Positions 25,403 through 38,400 of a DNA stretch of 64,000 bases are shown here, piece by piece. Under the pieces are notes generated by a model. It saw nothing but the letters and a program-made list of their open reading frames with translations. It was not told the DNA's origin and ran no database searches. Both the position numbers and the translations under genes were made by a program. Each line of letters starts with the position of its first letter. Positions within the stretch are counted from its first letter, which is position 1. Origin of the DNA: Streptomyces lienomycini (GTDB lineage Bacteria; Actinomycetota; Actinomycetes; Streptomycetales; Streptomycetaceae). Location of the stretch: assembly GCF_027947595.1 (NCBI RefSeq), contig NZ_CP116257.1, forward strand, positions 6,384,001 through 6,448,000, written 5' to 3'.

Positions 25403-26338
25403 TCAGGACGGGCGCAGCGCCTCGTAGGTGACGCCCGTCAGGCGTTCGGAGGCCGCCCACAGCCGCTCCCCCATCGCGTCGTCGGTGGTCCAGGGCGCCC
25501 GCCAGGACGGTGCGGGCGACCCGCGCCACATCGCGAAGGACGGGCCGGTGAACGAGTCGGAGGGGACGCCGGGCGCGGTCGCCGCGTACAGGACGGGCAG
25601 CGCGCCCGCCTCCGGGGGCTGGGCGACGACCCGGTTCCCGAGCCGCGCCAGCCGCTCGGCGAACCGGCGCCCCTCGGCGCGGGGTCCGGCGGTCTGCAGC
25701 CCCGTGTCGGCGTACCCGGGGTGGGCGGCGACCGCGCGCACGTCCGCGGCGCCCTCGCGTGCCGCGAGCCGGCGTGCCAGCTCGTGGGTGAAGAGCAGGT
25801 TGGCGGACTTCGAGCGGGCGTAGGCGGTCCAGCGCCCGTACCGGCGTACGTTGTTGAGGTCGCGCGGATCGACGTTGGCCAGCGCGTGCAGGAAGCTGGA
25901 GACGGTCACGATCCGGGCGCCGGGGGTGGCGAGCAGGGTGGGCAGCAGCAGCCCGGTGAGGGCGAAGTGGCCCAGGTGGTTGACGCCGAACTGGGTCTCG
26001 AAGCCGTCCGTCGTCGTCCCGTGGGGCAGAGCCATCACCCCGGCGTTGTTGACGAGGAGATCGACCCGCTCGTACGGCAGTCCGTAGGCGAACTCCCGCA
26101 CCGAGGCCAGGTCCCCGAGGTCCAGCCGTGCCGATTCCGCGGCGGCGCCGGGCACCTCGCCCAGGAGGCGCTCCACGGCCGCGCTCCCCCGCGCCTCACT
26201 GCGGCAGGCGAGCACGACGGACGCGCCCTTGCGCGCCAGTTCCCGGGCGATCACGTGGCCGAGGCCGCCGTTGGCCCCGGTGACGACGGCGACGCGCCCC
26301 TCCAGGTCGGGGATGTCACCCGTGCCCCAGCCGGTCAT
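25403..26338 (-). CDS. SDR-family oxidoreductase, retinol-dehydrogenase-like
   Basis: The 311-residue protein starts at ATG 26338, preceded by GGAAGGAG. The NADP site is TGANGGLGHVIA, with LVNNAGVMA and YARSKSAN completing the catalytic set. An extended C-terminus (about residues 240-311) marks the retinol dehydrogenase/protochlorophyllide-reductase-like subgroup. The LACRSEARG segment indicates NADP preference. It is convergent with the TetR-linked SDR. Nothing indicates its substrate. Confidence 0.9.
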   Translation of the reverse strand: MTGWGTGDIPDLEGRVAVVTGANGGLGHVIARELARKGASVVLACRSEARGSAAVERLLGEVPGAAAESARLDLGDLASVREFAYGLPYERVDLLVNNAGVMALPHGTTTDGFETQFGVNHLGHFALTGLLLPTLLATPGARIVTVSSFLHALANVDPRDLNNVRRYGRWTAYARSKSANLLFTHELARRLAAREGAADVRAVAAHPGYADTGLQTAGPRAEGRRFAERLARLGNRVVAQPPEAGALPVLYAATAPGVPSDSFTGPSFAMWRGSPAPSWRAPWTTDDAMGERLWAASERLTGVTYEALRPS

Positions 26339-26520
26339 CGGCGGCTCCTTCCCTGGTCCGGACCGTCTCACCGTACGCGCCCCGCGCCCGGGAGCGGAGA
26401 GCTACCGTCCGGTCACGTCACGTTCTCATCACGAGTCCTTCATATCTCCACCACATCTTCGCCACCTCAATAGCTTCGTCACCTCATATCCGCCCCTTCA
26501 CACCATTCCCGGGACTCTCG

Positions 26521-26991
26521 ATGAACCTGCTCCGCAAGCCCGCCGCCGTGGCCGTGGCCGCGCTCGCCCTCGCCGCCCTGCCGACCGCCGCCGCCCAGGC
26601 GCACGACGGGGCCCACCCGTTCAAGAACTGCACCGAGGCGTACAACGCCGGATACAAGGAGATCCCGAAGGGCGACGAGCACTACGGCAAGCACCTCGAC
26701 CGCGACAACGACGGTGTCGGCTGCGACCGGCCGCCCGCCGACTTCGTGCCCGCCGGGGACAAGGACACCGACGACGGGGCGGGCACCGGCGGCGGCGAGG
26801 ACGCCGGGAAGGACTCCGCCGGCGACCAGGGCGGCGCGGGGGAGGCCGCCGGGCAGCAGGGCACCGACCTGGCGGAGACCGGCGGCGACGACAACACGCC
26901 GTACATCGCGGCCGCGGGCGGCGCCGTCGTGCTCGCCGGCGGCGGTCTGCTGCTGGTCACGCGCCGCCGCCGGAGCAACGGCGCGGGCTGA
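26521..26991 (+). CDS. Excalibur-domain surface protein with LAETG sorting signal
   Basis: The 156-residue protein has a signal peptide (cleaved near AAAQAHDG). The Excalibur calcium-binding domain follows at about residues 37-76 (FKNCTEAYNAGYKEI to RDNDGVGCD) with its two cysteines and D-x-D-x-D-G calcium loop. A Gly/Asp-rich spacer comes next. The C-terminus is a textbook sorting signal: LAETG, a hydrophobic stretch and RRRRSNGAG. LAXTG is the preference of class E sortases, so a sortase elsewhere in the genome should anchor it. It stands alone, followed by a strong terminator. Confidence 0.9.
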   Translation: MNLLRKPAAVAVAALALAALPTAAAQAHDGAHPFKNCTEAYNAGYKEIPKGDEHYGKHLDRDNDGVGCDRPPADFVPAGDKDTDDGAGTGGGEDAGKDSAGDQGGAGEAAGQQGTDLAETGGDDNTPYIAAAGGAVVLAGGGLLLVTRRRRSNGAG

Positions 26992-27000
26992 CGCACGAAG

Positions 27001-27026
27001 GGCGGCACCCCCGCACGGGTGCCGCC
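27001..27026. terminator. Rho-independent-like terminator
   Basis: GGCGGCACCC (27001-27010) pairs perfectly with GGGTGCCGCC (27017-27026) over a 6-base loop. It is 9 bp after the stop of the Excalibur gene and before the 3' end of ppdK, so it can serve both directions. Confidence 0.8.
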
Positions 27027-27113
27027 GCTTCTCGTGGACCGGAGCCGCCGCCGATCGGTGAGGGTGGTCGGGTGACAGACGACGGCTCCGGGGCCTTTGA
27101 CCCCTCTCCGGGG

Positions 27114-29843
<2,730 letters not shown>

Positions 29844-29891
29844 GGGTCTCGACTCCTCGAGGACGCGGTGGCTGCCCTGACGGCGAGGAAT

Positions 29892-29918
29892 GTACCCAGA
29901 TCAAAGGCCTCTGGGTAC
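29892..29918. promoter_or_regulatory. Inverted repeat upstream of ppdK
   Basis: GTACCCAGA (29892-29900) and TCTGGGTAC (29910-29918) form a perfect 9-bp dyad with a 9-base centre. It lies 49-75 bp upstream of the ppdK start and could be an operator or a leader hairpin in the ppdK mRNA. Confidence 0.55.
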
Positions 29919-30100
29919 GTCCACTTGTGCGTCATGCGCCTGTAACCACCCGTCCGCCAGTGGATTGAAAGTCAAGGCTTGGCAAGCGAGCGACCGCCCA
30001 CGTTTTCACTTCTTGAACGCACCGACGCACGGACACCCCGCCTCTCGCTCACCTGAGCGCCATTCTCCACGTTTGAGTTCGATCGATGAACGATCAAGGC

Positions 30101-30117
30101 GTGGCACTCAGTGCCAC
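30101..30117. promoter_or_regulatory. Perfect 17-bp palindrome
   Basis: GTGGCACT (30101-30108) and AGTGCCAC (30110-30117) flank a single C. It lies about 240 bp before the start of the sulfatase-family gene and looks like a TetR-sized operator. No regulator is adjacent. Confidence 0.55.
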
Positions 30118-30359
30118 CGCTTGGAGAAGTGGAATCGCTCATGATCCGCTCATCTGAGCGCAGCCCTTATCAGAGGTGGCGAGAATCACGCTGTCACAGC
30201 CCGCCGGTTTTCACCATGCGGACCGGTGGACGGACCGGTGCGGGACCGAGGGACGGGCCGCTGAACGGGCGGCGCCCCGCGGACGTACGAGAGGGCGGCG
30301 GGTCCCGGCCCCCTCGCCGGGGCCCGCCGCCCACCGCGTTTCGCAGGAAGGACCCCCGG

Positions 30360-32159
30360 GTGCCCGTCATCACGCCTTTCCGCCGGTCGCAGCAGGCCGA
30401 CGCCGACGAGGAGGCCGACGCCCCCGGCTCCTCCGGCACGCGCGGCACGCCCCGTCCCGCCCCGTTCCGGGCCCTCGGCACCCGTCTCGCCCACTGGCGC
30501 GCGTGGCGCACCCGGCGCCCGCGCACCGCCCTGGCCGTCCGCCGGGTCATGACGATGTTTTCGGCCATTCTGGTGCTGGGGGCGCTGCTGCTGCCGAACA
30601 GCCTGGTCGCCCTGGAGCCCAGCCGCTTCGCGCGGATCCCCGGGGAGGCGGTCGTCGCGACGGTGCTGCTGCTCTGCCTGCCCCGGGTGCCGCGGCTGGT
30701 GGCGGCGGCGCTGTTCGGGGCCGGTCTCGGCGCGCTGACCGTGCTCAACCTGCTGGACATGGGCTTCACCGAGTACCTGGGCCGGGGTTTCAACCTCGTC
30801 CTGGACTGGGGCCTGCTCGACGACGCCCAGTCGTACGTGGCGGACTCGATGGGCGGGGCGGCGGCGACCTGGGCCGCCGTGGGCGCCGCCGCGCTGGCCC
30901 TGCTGCTGCTGGTGCTCATGGCGCTGGCGGCGATCCGGCTCGGCGAGCTGCTGGCCGCGCACCGGGAGCGCGCGGCACGGGGCGCGCTGATGGCGGCCAC
31001 CGTGTGGATGACCTGCGCGGCGCTGGGCGTGCAGACCTTCGGCGTGCCGATCGCCACCACCAGCGCCTCCGGGGCCGCCGAGGCGCAGGCGCACCGGGTG
31101 GTGGACACGCTGCGGGACGAGGCGGCCTTCGCGCAGGAGGCGAAGGCGGACCGTTTCGGCGCCACGCCCGGCGCGCAGCTGGTGCCCGACCTGCGCGGCA
31201 AGGACGTGATCTTCACGTTCATCGAGAGCTACGGCCGCAGCGCCATCGAGGATCCGGTGATGGCACCGGGTGTCGGCCGGACGCTGGACGCGAGCACCGA
31301 GGCGCTGGCGGAGGCGGGCTTCCACGCCCGCAGCGGCTGGCTCACCTCGGCGACGTACGGGGGCAGCAGCTGGCTCGGCCACTCCACCTTCCTGTCCGGC
31401 CTGTGGGTGGACGACCAGCAGCGCTACCGCACGGTCACCGCGGGCGACCGCCTCACCCTCACCAAGGCGTTCGAGAAGACCGGCGACTGGGACACCGTCG
31501 GGGTCATGCCGGGCGTGCAGAAGGCCTGGCCGGAGGCGAAGTGGTACGGCCTCGACAAGGTGTACGACGCGTTCGACGTGGGCTACGAGGGTCCGAAGTT
31601 CAGCTGGTCGACGATGCCGGACCAGTACGCGCTGGAGGCCTTCCAGCGCCTGGAGCACGGCCGCGAGCGCGACAGGCCGCTGATGGCGGAGGTCGTCCTC
31701 ACCTCCAGCCACCAGCCCTGGGCGCCGATACCCCGGATGGTCGGCTGGGACGAGGTCGGCGACGGGTCGGTCTACGACGGCATCGACGCGGCGGGCGTGA
31801 AGGCGCCCGACATCATCACCGACTCCGCCCGTTCGAAGGAGGAGTACGGCAAGTCGATCCAGTACTCGGTCACCAGCCTCACCCAGTGGCTGGAGCGCTA
31901 CGGCACCGACGACACGGTCCTGGTCTTCCTCGGCGACCACCAGCCGCTCGCCCGCGTGAGCGGGGACAGGGCGAGCCGGGACGTCCCGGTGTCGATCGTC
32001 GCCAAGGACCCGAAGGTGCTCGACGCGATCGACGACTGGAACTGGACGGAGGGGCTCGAACCGGCGAAGGACGCCCCGGTGTGGAGGATGAGTTCCTTCC
32101 GGGACCGCTTCCTGACGGCGTACGGCTCGACGCCGCACCCCACCGGGGCCGGGGACTGA
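30360..32159 (+). CDS. Sulfatase-family membrane phosphotransferase (LTA synthase-like)
   Basis: The 599-residue protein starts at GTG 30360 behind GGAAGGA; in-frame upstream codons look non-coding. The N-terminal half has about five membrane segments (from FSAILVLGALLLPN to LMAATVWMTCAALGV). An extracellular alkaline-phosphatase-fold domain follows, with FIESYGRSAIEDP as the metal site and likely Ser nucleophile region, and VLVFLGDHQPLA as the second metal site. Relatives transfer phosphoglycerol or cleave sulfate/phosphate esters. The exact donor and acceptor in Streptomyces are unknown; a cell-wall polymer role is likely. Confidence 0.85.
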   Translation: MPVITPFRRSQQADADEEADAPGSSGTRGTPRPAPFRALGTRLAHWRAWRTRRPRTALAVRRVMTMFSAILVLGALLLPNSLVALEPSRFARIPGEAVVATVLLLCLPRVPRLVAAALFGAGLGALTVLNLLDMGFTEYLGRGFNLVLDWGLLDDAQSYVADSMGGAAATWAAVGAAALALLLLVLMALAAIRLGELLAAHRERAARGALMAATVWMTCAALGVQTFGVPIATTSASGAAEAQAHRVVDTLRDEAAFAQEAKADRFGATPGAQLVPDLRGKDVIFTFIESYGRSAIEDPVMAPGVGRTLDASTEALAEAGFHARSGWLTSATYGGSSWLGHSTFLSGLWVDDQQRYRTVTAGDRLTLTKAFEKTGDWDTVGVMPGVQKAWPEAKWYGLDKVYDAFDVGYEGPKFSWSTMPDQYALEAFQRLEHGRERDRPLMAEVVLTSSHQPWAPIPRMVGWDEVGDGSVYDGIDAAGVKAPDIITDSARSKEEYGKSIQYSVTSLTQWLERYGTDDTVLVFLGDHQPLARVSGDRASRDVPVSIVAKDPKVLDAIDDWNWTEGLEPAKDAPVWRMSSFRDRFLTAYGSTPHPTGAGD

Positions 32160-32168
32160 AGCCGCCGG

Positions 32169-33335
32169 TCAGCCGCCGGAGGTGTCCAGCTCGGCGTCCG
32201 CGCCGACGCCCGCGCAGTCGTACGGGTCCTTGAGCCAGCCGTCGGGCAGGACCACCCGGTTGTTGCCGGAGGTGCGGCCGCGGGGGCCGTCGGCGCCGGT
32301 GGGCCAGGGCTGGTCGAGGTCGAGTTCGTCCAGGCCGGCGCGCAGCGCCTCCAGGGAGGAGGTGATCGCGAGCCGCTTGCGCATCTCGGAGCCGACGGCG
32401 AAGCCCTTGAGGTACCAGGCGACGTGCTTGCGGAAGTCGATGACGCCGCGCGCCTCGTCCCCGATCCACTCCCCCAGCAGCGTGGCGTGCCGGACCATCA
32501 CGTCGGCGACCTCGCGCAGCGTGGGCCGTACGAAGGAGTCGGTGCGGCCCTCGAAGGCGGCGACCAGGTCGGCGAAGAGCCAGGGCCGCCCGAGGCACCC
32601 GCGCCCGACCACGACCCCGTCGCAGCCGGTCTCCCGCACCATGCGCAGCGCGTCCTCGGCGGACCAGATGTCGCCGTTGCCGAGGACGGGGATCTCGGGG
32701 ACGTGCTCCTTGAGGCGGGCGATGGCGTCCCAGTCGGCGGTGCCGCCGTAGTGCTGGGCGGTGGTGCGGCCGTGCAGGGCGATGGCGCTGACGCCCTCCT
32801 CGACGGCGATGCGGCCGGCGTCGAGGTAGGTGAGGTGGTCGTCGTCGAGGCCCTTGCGCATCTTCATGGTGACGGGCAGGTCGCCGGCGCCGGTGACGGC
32901 CTCGCGGACGATGGCGCGCAGCAGGTGCCGCTTGTACGGCAGCGCCGAGCCGCCGCCCTTGCGGGTCACCTTCGGGACCGGGCAGCCGAAGTTCAGGTCG
33001 ATGTGGTCGGCGAGGTCCTCCTCCGCGATCATGCGGACGGCCTTGCCGACGGTCACCGGGTCGACGCCGTACAGCTGGATCGAGCGCGGGGTCTCGGTCG
33101 CGTCGAAGTGGATCAGCTGCATGGTCTTCTCGTTGCGCTCGACCAGCGCACGCGTGGTGATCATCTCGCTCACGAACAGGCCCTTGCCGCCACTGAACTC
33201 ACGGCACAGCGTGCGGAAGGGCGCGTTGGTGATCCCGGCCATCGGGGCCAGCACGACGGGCGGCGCGACGGTGTGCGGGCCGATCCGCAGGGGCGCGGCG
33301 GTGGTGTCGGGGGCGGGCGTGGTGAGCGTGGACAT
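32169..33335 (-). CDS. dusB: tRNA-dihydrouridine synthase
   Basis: The 388-residue protein starts at ATG 33335 after GGGGGA. It has the FMN-barrel opening VVLAPMAGITNAPFR, the catalytic Cys in LNFGCPVPKVTRKGGGSAL and the phosphate-binding VVVGRGCLGRPWLF. It reduces specific uridines in the tRNA D-loop using NADPH. It is convergent with the sulfatase-family gene (9-bp gap). The C-terminal helical domain is present and extends with an acidic, variable tail. Confidence 0.94.
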   Translation of the reverse strand: MSTLTTPAPDTTAAPLRIGPHTVAPPVVLAPMAGITNAPFRTLCREFSGGKGLFVSEMITTRALVERNEKTMQLIHFDATETPRSIQLYGVDPVTVGKAVRMIAEEDLADHIDLNFGCPVPKVTRKGGGSALPYKRHLLRAIVREAVTGAGDLPVTMKMRKGLDDDHLTYLDAGRIAVEEGVSAIALHGRTTAQHYGGTADWDAIARLKEHVPEIPVLGNGDIWSAEDALRMVRETGCDGVVVGRGCLGRPWLFADLVAAFEGRTDSFVRPTLREVADVMVRHATLLGEWIGDEARGVIDFRKHVAWYLKGFAVGSEMRKRLAITSSLEALRAGLDELDLDQPWPTGADGPRGRTSGNNRVVLPDGWLKDPYDCAGVGADAELDTSGG

Positions 33336-33453
33336 TCCCCCATTGTCACGCACGCGGGGCGGTGCCCGCCGCGCCCTGTGGACGAGCATCGGCAAACATC
33401 ATGCATCGGTCATTAGTTAGACGCACTATCGAAGTAGGCGTAGGCTGGAGTTC

Positions 33454-34899
33454 ATGCCCGAGCTGACCCATCGCCGCCGCATGCTGGTGCTCGCCATCTG
33501 CTGCATGAGCCTGCTGATCGTGAGCATCGACAACACGATCCTCAACGTGGCCCTGCCCTCCATGCAGCGTGACCTGCACGCGAGCACCTCGGGCCTGCAG
33601 TGGGCGATCGACGCGTACACGCTGGTGCTGGCCGCGCTGCTGATGCTGTCCGGGTCCACCGCCGACCGGATCGGCCGCAAGCGGGTCTTCATGACCGGCC
33701 TGGTGATCTTCACCCTGGGCTCGCTGCTGTGCTCGCTGGCCCCCGACCTGTCCTCGCTGGTCGTCTTCCGGATGATGCAGGCGGTGGGCGGTTCGATGCT
33801 CAACCCGGTCGCGATGTCGATCATCACCAACACCTTCACGGACCCGCGCGAGCGCGCCCGCGCGATCGGCGTCTGGGGCGCGGTGGTCGGCATATCCATG
33901 GCCGCCGGTCCGCTGGTGGGCGGCGTGCTCGTGGAGTCGGTCGGCTGGCGCTCGATCTTCTGGGTCAACCTGCCGGTGGGCCTGGCCGCCCTCCTGCTCA
34001 CCCTGCGCTTCGTCCCCGAGTCCAGCGCGCCGAAGGCCCGCCGCCCCGACCCGCTGGGCCAGCTGATGGTGATCGTGCTGTTCGCCTCCCTGACGTACGC
34101 GATCATCGAGGCGCCGAACGCCGGGCTCACGACGGTCCTGCCCTTCGCCGTCCTGGCCCTCGCCGCGCTGCTCGGCCTGCTCCGCTACGAGCCCCGTCGC
34201 GCCGAACCCCTCATCGAGCTGCGCTTCTTCCGATCGGCGCCGTTCAGCGGGGCCACCGTCATCGCGGTCAGCGCCTTCGCCGCGCTGGGCGGCTTCCTGT
34301 TCCTGTCCACGCTGTATCTCCAGAACGTGCGCGGGCTGAGCGCCCTGGAGGCCGGTCTGTGGATGCTGCCGATGGCCGTGCCGACCTTCCTGTGCGCGCC
34401 GCTGTCCGGGCGGCTGGTCGGCAGTCGGGGGCCGCGGCTGCCCCTGCTGATCGCGGGCGGCGCGCTGACCGTGAGCGGCACGCTGTTCGCCGCCTTCGAG
34501 GCGGAGACCTCCGACGTCACGCTCTTCATCGGCTACGTCCTGTTCGGCATCGGCTTCGGCTTCGTCAACGCGCCCATCACCAACACCGCGGTCTCCGGAA
34601 TGCCCCGCGCCCAGGCCGGGGTCGCGGCGGCCGTCGCCTCCACCAGCCGACAGCTGGGCCAGACGCTGGGCGTGGCCGTGATCGGCGCCGTGCTGGCGGC
34701 GGGCGTGGGCGCGTCGTCGTACCGCGACACCTTCGTCTCCGCCGCCCGCCCAGGCTGGTGGATCCTCGCCGCCTGCGGCCTCGCGGTCCTCGTCCTGGGT
34801 GCCGTCACGAGCGGCCGCTGGGCCCACCGCACGGCGGAACGGACCGCGGAACGCCTCCGGGCGCCCGAGGTACGGGAGACCGCACGGACGGGGGCGTGA
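33454..34899 (+). CDS. MFS drug exporter, DHA2 (14-TM) family
   Basis: The 481-residue protein has about 14 hydrophobic segments. Family motifs are DNTILNVALPSMQRDL in TM1, LSGSTADRIGRKRVF for motif A, and WRSIFWVNLPVGLAAL. DHA2 carriers export drugs by proton antiport. It has no adjacent regulator; the 118-bp upstream region is A/T-rich and holds its own promoter and that of dusB. The substrate is unknown. Confidence 0.9.
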   Translation: MPELTHRRRMLVLAICCMSLLIVSIDNTILNVALPSMQRDLHASTSGLQWAIDAYTLVLAALLMLSGSTADRIGRKRVFMTGLVIFTLGSLLCSLAPDLSSLVVFRMMQAVGGSMLNPVAMSIITNTFTDPRERARAIGVWGAVVGISMAAGPLVGGVLVESVGWRSIFWVNLPVGLAALLLTLRFVPESSAPKARRPDPLGQLMVIVLFASLTYAIIEAPNAGLTTVLPFAVLALAALLGLLRYEPRRAEPLIELRFFRSAPFSGATVIAVSAFAALGGFLFLSTLYLQNVRGLSALEAGLWMLPMAVPTFLCAPLSGRLVGSRGPRLPLLIAGGALTVSGTLFAAFEAETSDVTLFIGYVLFGIGFGFVNAPITNTAVSGMPRAQAGVAAAVASTSRQLGQTLGVAVIGAVLAAGVGASSYRDTFVSAARPGWWILAACGLAVLVLGAVTSGRWAHRTAERTAERLRAPEVRETARTGA

Positions 34900-34906
34900 C
34901 GGCGTC

Positions 34907-35464
34907 TCAGACGTAGTCGAAGTACCTGTGGCACCAGACCGCTTGCAGGTCCTCCTCCTCGTCGTCCTCGTCTTCGGTGCCCTCCGGGCCGGCGGGTCCG
35001 AGCGCCGCCAGCGTCTCCAGGAAGAACCGGTCGTCGTCCACGAGGGTCGGGGTGGGGCCGTCGTACGGCTCCAACAGCAGCTCGAGCGGGACGAAGACGC
35101 ATCCCGCCGTCGTACAGACCTCGTCCAGCCACGTCACGAACTCCGCGCTCAGGTCCGCCGCGGAGTCGGCGGACCAGTCGGTGCCCGTCCCCGCGGTGAC
35201 GAAGCCGCCGAAGTTGCTCAGCTCGACCCACAGGCTCCCGGCGGGCCCGGCGCCGTCCGCGACCGAGAACCTCCCGTACACACTGGCGTCCTGATACAGA
35301 CCGGCGCCGCCGGACGGCCCGAAACGCCGCTCCAGCGCGGCCGTGAGGTGCCCGAAGCGGCGCGCGGAGGCCTCCTTGTCGAAGTCCCCGGACCGCTCCA
35401 GGTGCAGCGGGTCGTCGTGTTCCTTCAGCAGGGTCCGGATCTCGTCCAGGGGAAGCACGCACAC
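34907..35464 (-). CDS. Hypothetical acidic protein
   Basis: The 185-residue protein starts at ATG 35464, with a purine-rich GAAAGG upstream. It is soluble and acidic, with a segment around YGRFSVADGAGPAGSLWVEL that reads as beta-rich, and a C-terminal Glu/Asp run (GTEDEDDEEEDLQAV). The composition resembles small SMI1/KNR4-like or immunity-type orphans of Streptomyces, but no signature is certain. It converges with the exporter gene with 7 bp between stops, and is 31 bp upstream on the opposite side of the P-type ATPase end. Confidence 0.7.
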   Translation of the reverse strand: MCVLPLDEIRTLLKEHDDPLHLERSGDFDKEASARRFGHLTAALERRFGPSGGAGLYQDASVYGRFSVADGAGPAGSLWVELSNFGGFVTAGTGTDWSADSAADLSAEFVTWLDEVCTTAGCVFVPLELLLEPYDGPTPTLVDDDRFFLETLAALGPAGPEGTEDEDDEEEDLQAVWCHRYFDYV

Positions 35465-35495
35465 ACCTTTCGGTCAACGACGACGGACCCGCGCA

Positions 35496-38400
35496 TCATC
35501 CCCCCGCGCCCTGCGACACCGCACCGGATTTCTCCACCGGCAACCGCTCGGCCACCTTCGGCCAGTACCTCGCGATCGCGTCCTCCACCGCCGGCAGCGC
35601 CCGTTGCCCCGCCAGTGCGAGGGCGATCGCCGCGGCCACGCCCGTCCAGGCGAGCGGGCCGAGCGGGGTGCAGCCGAAGAGGCGGCTGACGCCGGGGGTC
35701 TGGACGAGGGCGACCAGGGCGGCGGCCGAGCCGAGGGACGTGACCTGGACCAGGCGGCTGTCGCGGCGGTCGGCGAGGGTCTGGGCGAGCTGGGTGCCGA
35801 CGACCGCGCACAGCGCCATGGTCGTCGCGCGCCGCTCCGTGCCCGGCGTGAAGCGGCCCAGCAGCCAGGCCGCGGTCGCCCCGAGCGCGGTGGTCAGGGC
35901 CCGGTGCCGGATCTGCCGGATGAGGGGCTCGCCCAGCACCGCCGTGCCGAGCGGCGTGCCCGCGTCGGCGGCCTCCTGCTCCGGATCCCCCGTCTTCGTC
36001 ACGGCGACCGCCATCGCCGGGAACAGGTCGGTGAAGAGGTTGACCAGCAGCATCTGGCGGGTGGACAGCGGGGCGGCGCCGCCCAGCACCGTGCCGAGGA
36101 TGCCGAAGCCGACCTCGCCCGCGTTGCCGCCGATCAGGATGGCGATGGCGTCGGCGACGCTGTGCCACAGGGCCCGGCCCTCCCGCACCGCCTCCACGAG
36201 CACCAGCAGGTCGTCGCCCGTCACCACCAGGTCGGCGGCGTTGCGGGCGGCGGCCGAGCCGCGGGCGCTGATGCCGACGCCGATGTCGGCGGCCCGGATC
36301 GCGGCGGCGTCGTTGGCGCCGTCGCCGACCATGCCGACGACCCGACCGGCGTCCCGCAGCGACTCGACGACCTGGAGTTTCTGCTCGGGCGCCACCCGGG
36401 CCACCACGTCCGCGTCGCGCAGCATCCGGGAGCGCGACGTGCGGTCGGCGGCGGCGAGTTCGTCGCCGGTGACGACGACCGCGTCCTCGGGCCAGCCCAG
36501 GTCGACGGCGATGGCGCGGGCGGTCTGCGGATGGTCGCCGGTCAGCACCACGGGCCGCACGCCCGCCTCGCGCAGCCCGCGCACCAGCGCCGGAGACGTC
36601 TCGCGGGCCACGTCGGCGAGGGCCAGCAGTCCGGTGAACTCCAGCTCGGAGGGCCGCCGTTCGAGGACGTCGGACGCCTTCTCGCCCTTCGCCAGGGCCC
36701 GCCTCGCCACCGCGATGATGCGCAGTCCGTCGCGGGCGAGGCGCTGCGCCACCTCGGCGGTGTCCGCGGGCAGGTCCGCGCAGGCGGGCAGCACCGTCTC
36801 CGGGGCGCCCTTGACCACCAGCACCGCGGGGCCGCTCCCGCCCTCGCGGCCGACGGCGGCGGCGTAACCCCGGGAGGTCTCGAAGGGCAGGCCCTCCTCC
36901 TGTGCCCACCCGGGGTCGTCCCCGGCCGCGTCCAGGATCGCCTCGTCGGTGGCGTGGGTGGGCCGGGCCCCGTCACCGTTCAGCCGGGGGCAGGCGCGCG
37001 CGGCGATCCGTACGGCCTCGACGGCGTCCGGGTCGCCCGCCCGGCGGACCGTGCCGTCGGGGGCCGCGACGCGGGACAGCCGCAGCCTGTTCTCGGTGAG
37101 GGTGCCCGTCTTGTCGAAGCAGACGGTGTCCATCCGGCCGAGCGCCTCCAGCGTGCGCGGGGTGCGCACGAGGACGCCCCGGCGGCTCAGCCGGCGGGCC
37201 GCCGCGAGCTGCGCGACCGTCGCCACCAGCGGCAGCCCCTCGGGCACGGCGGCCACCGCCACCGACACGCCACCGGCGACGGCCTGCCGGATCGGCGCCC
37301 CGCGCAGCAGCGACAGACCGGTCACCGCGGCGCCGCCCGCCAGGGTGAGCGGCAGCGCCTTGCGGGTCAGCTCCTGGAGCCGGGCCTGTACTCCGGCCGC
37401 GGACGGCGTACGGGCCGCCAGCGCGACCGCGCGCGCCGCCTCGGTGTGGTCGCCGGTGTCGACGACGACGGCGCGGGCCCGCCCGGCCACCACGGTCGTG
37501 CCCTCGAAGACCATGCAGTACCGCTCCGCGACGGGGGCACGGGGCGCCGGGTCCACGCACTTGTCCACCGGCAGCGACTCACCGGTCAGCGCGGACTCGT
37601 CCACCTCCAGACCGTCCTCCCACAGCAGCCGCGCGTCGGCGGGCACCACGTCGTCCGCCTTCAGCTCGATCACGTGGCCCGGGTGCAGCTTGGCCGCGTC
37701 CACGATCCGCGGCTCGGCCTCCGCGGACGGCTCCCCGTCGGCGTCCTCGCTCCGCTCCCCGTCCGCCTCCTCCCGCCGCTCCCCGCCCGGCACCTCGGCC
37801 CGGACGGTCCCGGCGGCCTGCGGCGGGGCTTCCGCGGCCGGAACCGAGCGGCTCGCGCCGTCCCGTCCGTTCCCCCGGCCACGTGCCGGGGAGCCGACGA
37901 CGCCGGGCCGTCCCGTCCCGGCGTGCTCGTCCGCCGCTCCGTCGGATCCGGTCGGCCCGTCCGTCCGCGCGGGGCTCTGCGCGAGGCGGGCCTTCTGCTT
38001 CTGCTCCGCCAGCAGCCCCGACAGCGCCCGTTCGGCGCGCAGCCGCTGGAAGCCGCCGACCAGCGCGTTCAGGTCGAGGGCGCCGACGACGAGCAGCGCG
38101 TCCACGACCGACCCGAGGATCGCGGAGGCGGCCGAGCCGACCGCCAGCACGGGGGTGAGCGGGTCGTCCAGCTCCCCGCGTACGGCGCGGGCCAGCTGCC
38201 ACGACCAGCGGACCGGGGCCAGCACGGGCACCCGGCCCGCCCGGTCCGCGGCCGCACGCAGCCGGGCGGCGGCCTGTTCCACGGCGGTCGGCTCGGGTGA
38301 GCGCTGCCGGTCGAGGCGGTCCCGTACGTCGTCCGGGTCCAGCGCGTGCCACGCCACCCGGGGCCGGGGATGCGGGGCGCGGGCCATCGCCACGCCGATC

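Larger units (their letters stand above)
29844..30359. other. 516-bp divergent intergenic region
   Basis: This region separates ppdK (leftward) from the sulfatase-family gene (rightward). It carries two clear dyads, at 29892-29918 and 30101-30117. I see no credible gene; the short open frames have atypical composition and no ribosome site. The A/T content of 29940-30180 is higher than its surroundings, as expected of promoters. Confidence 0.6.

Noticed and set aside
29890..30144. Small gene between ppdK and the sulfatase-family gene
   Set aside because: The 84-codon frame has no ribosome site, covers two palindromes and has atypical residue use.
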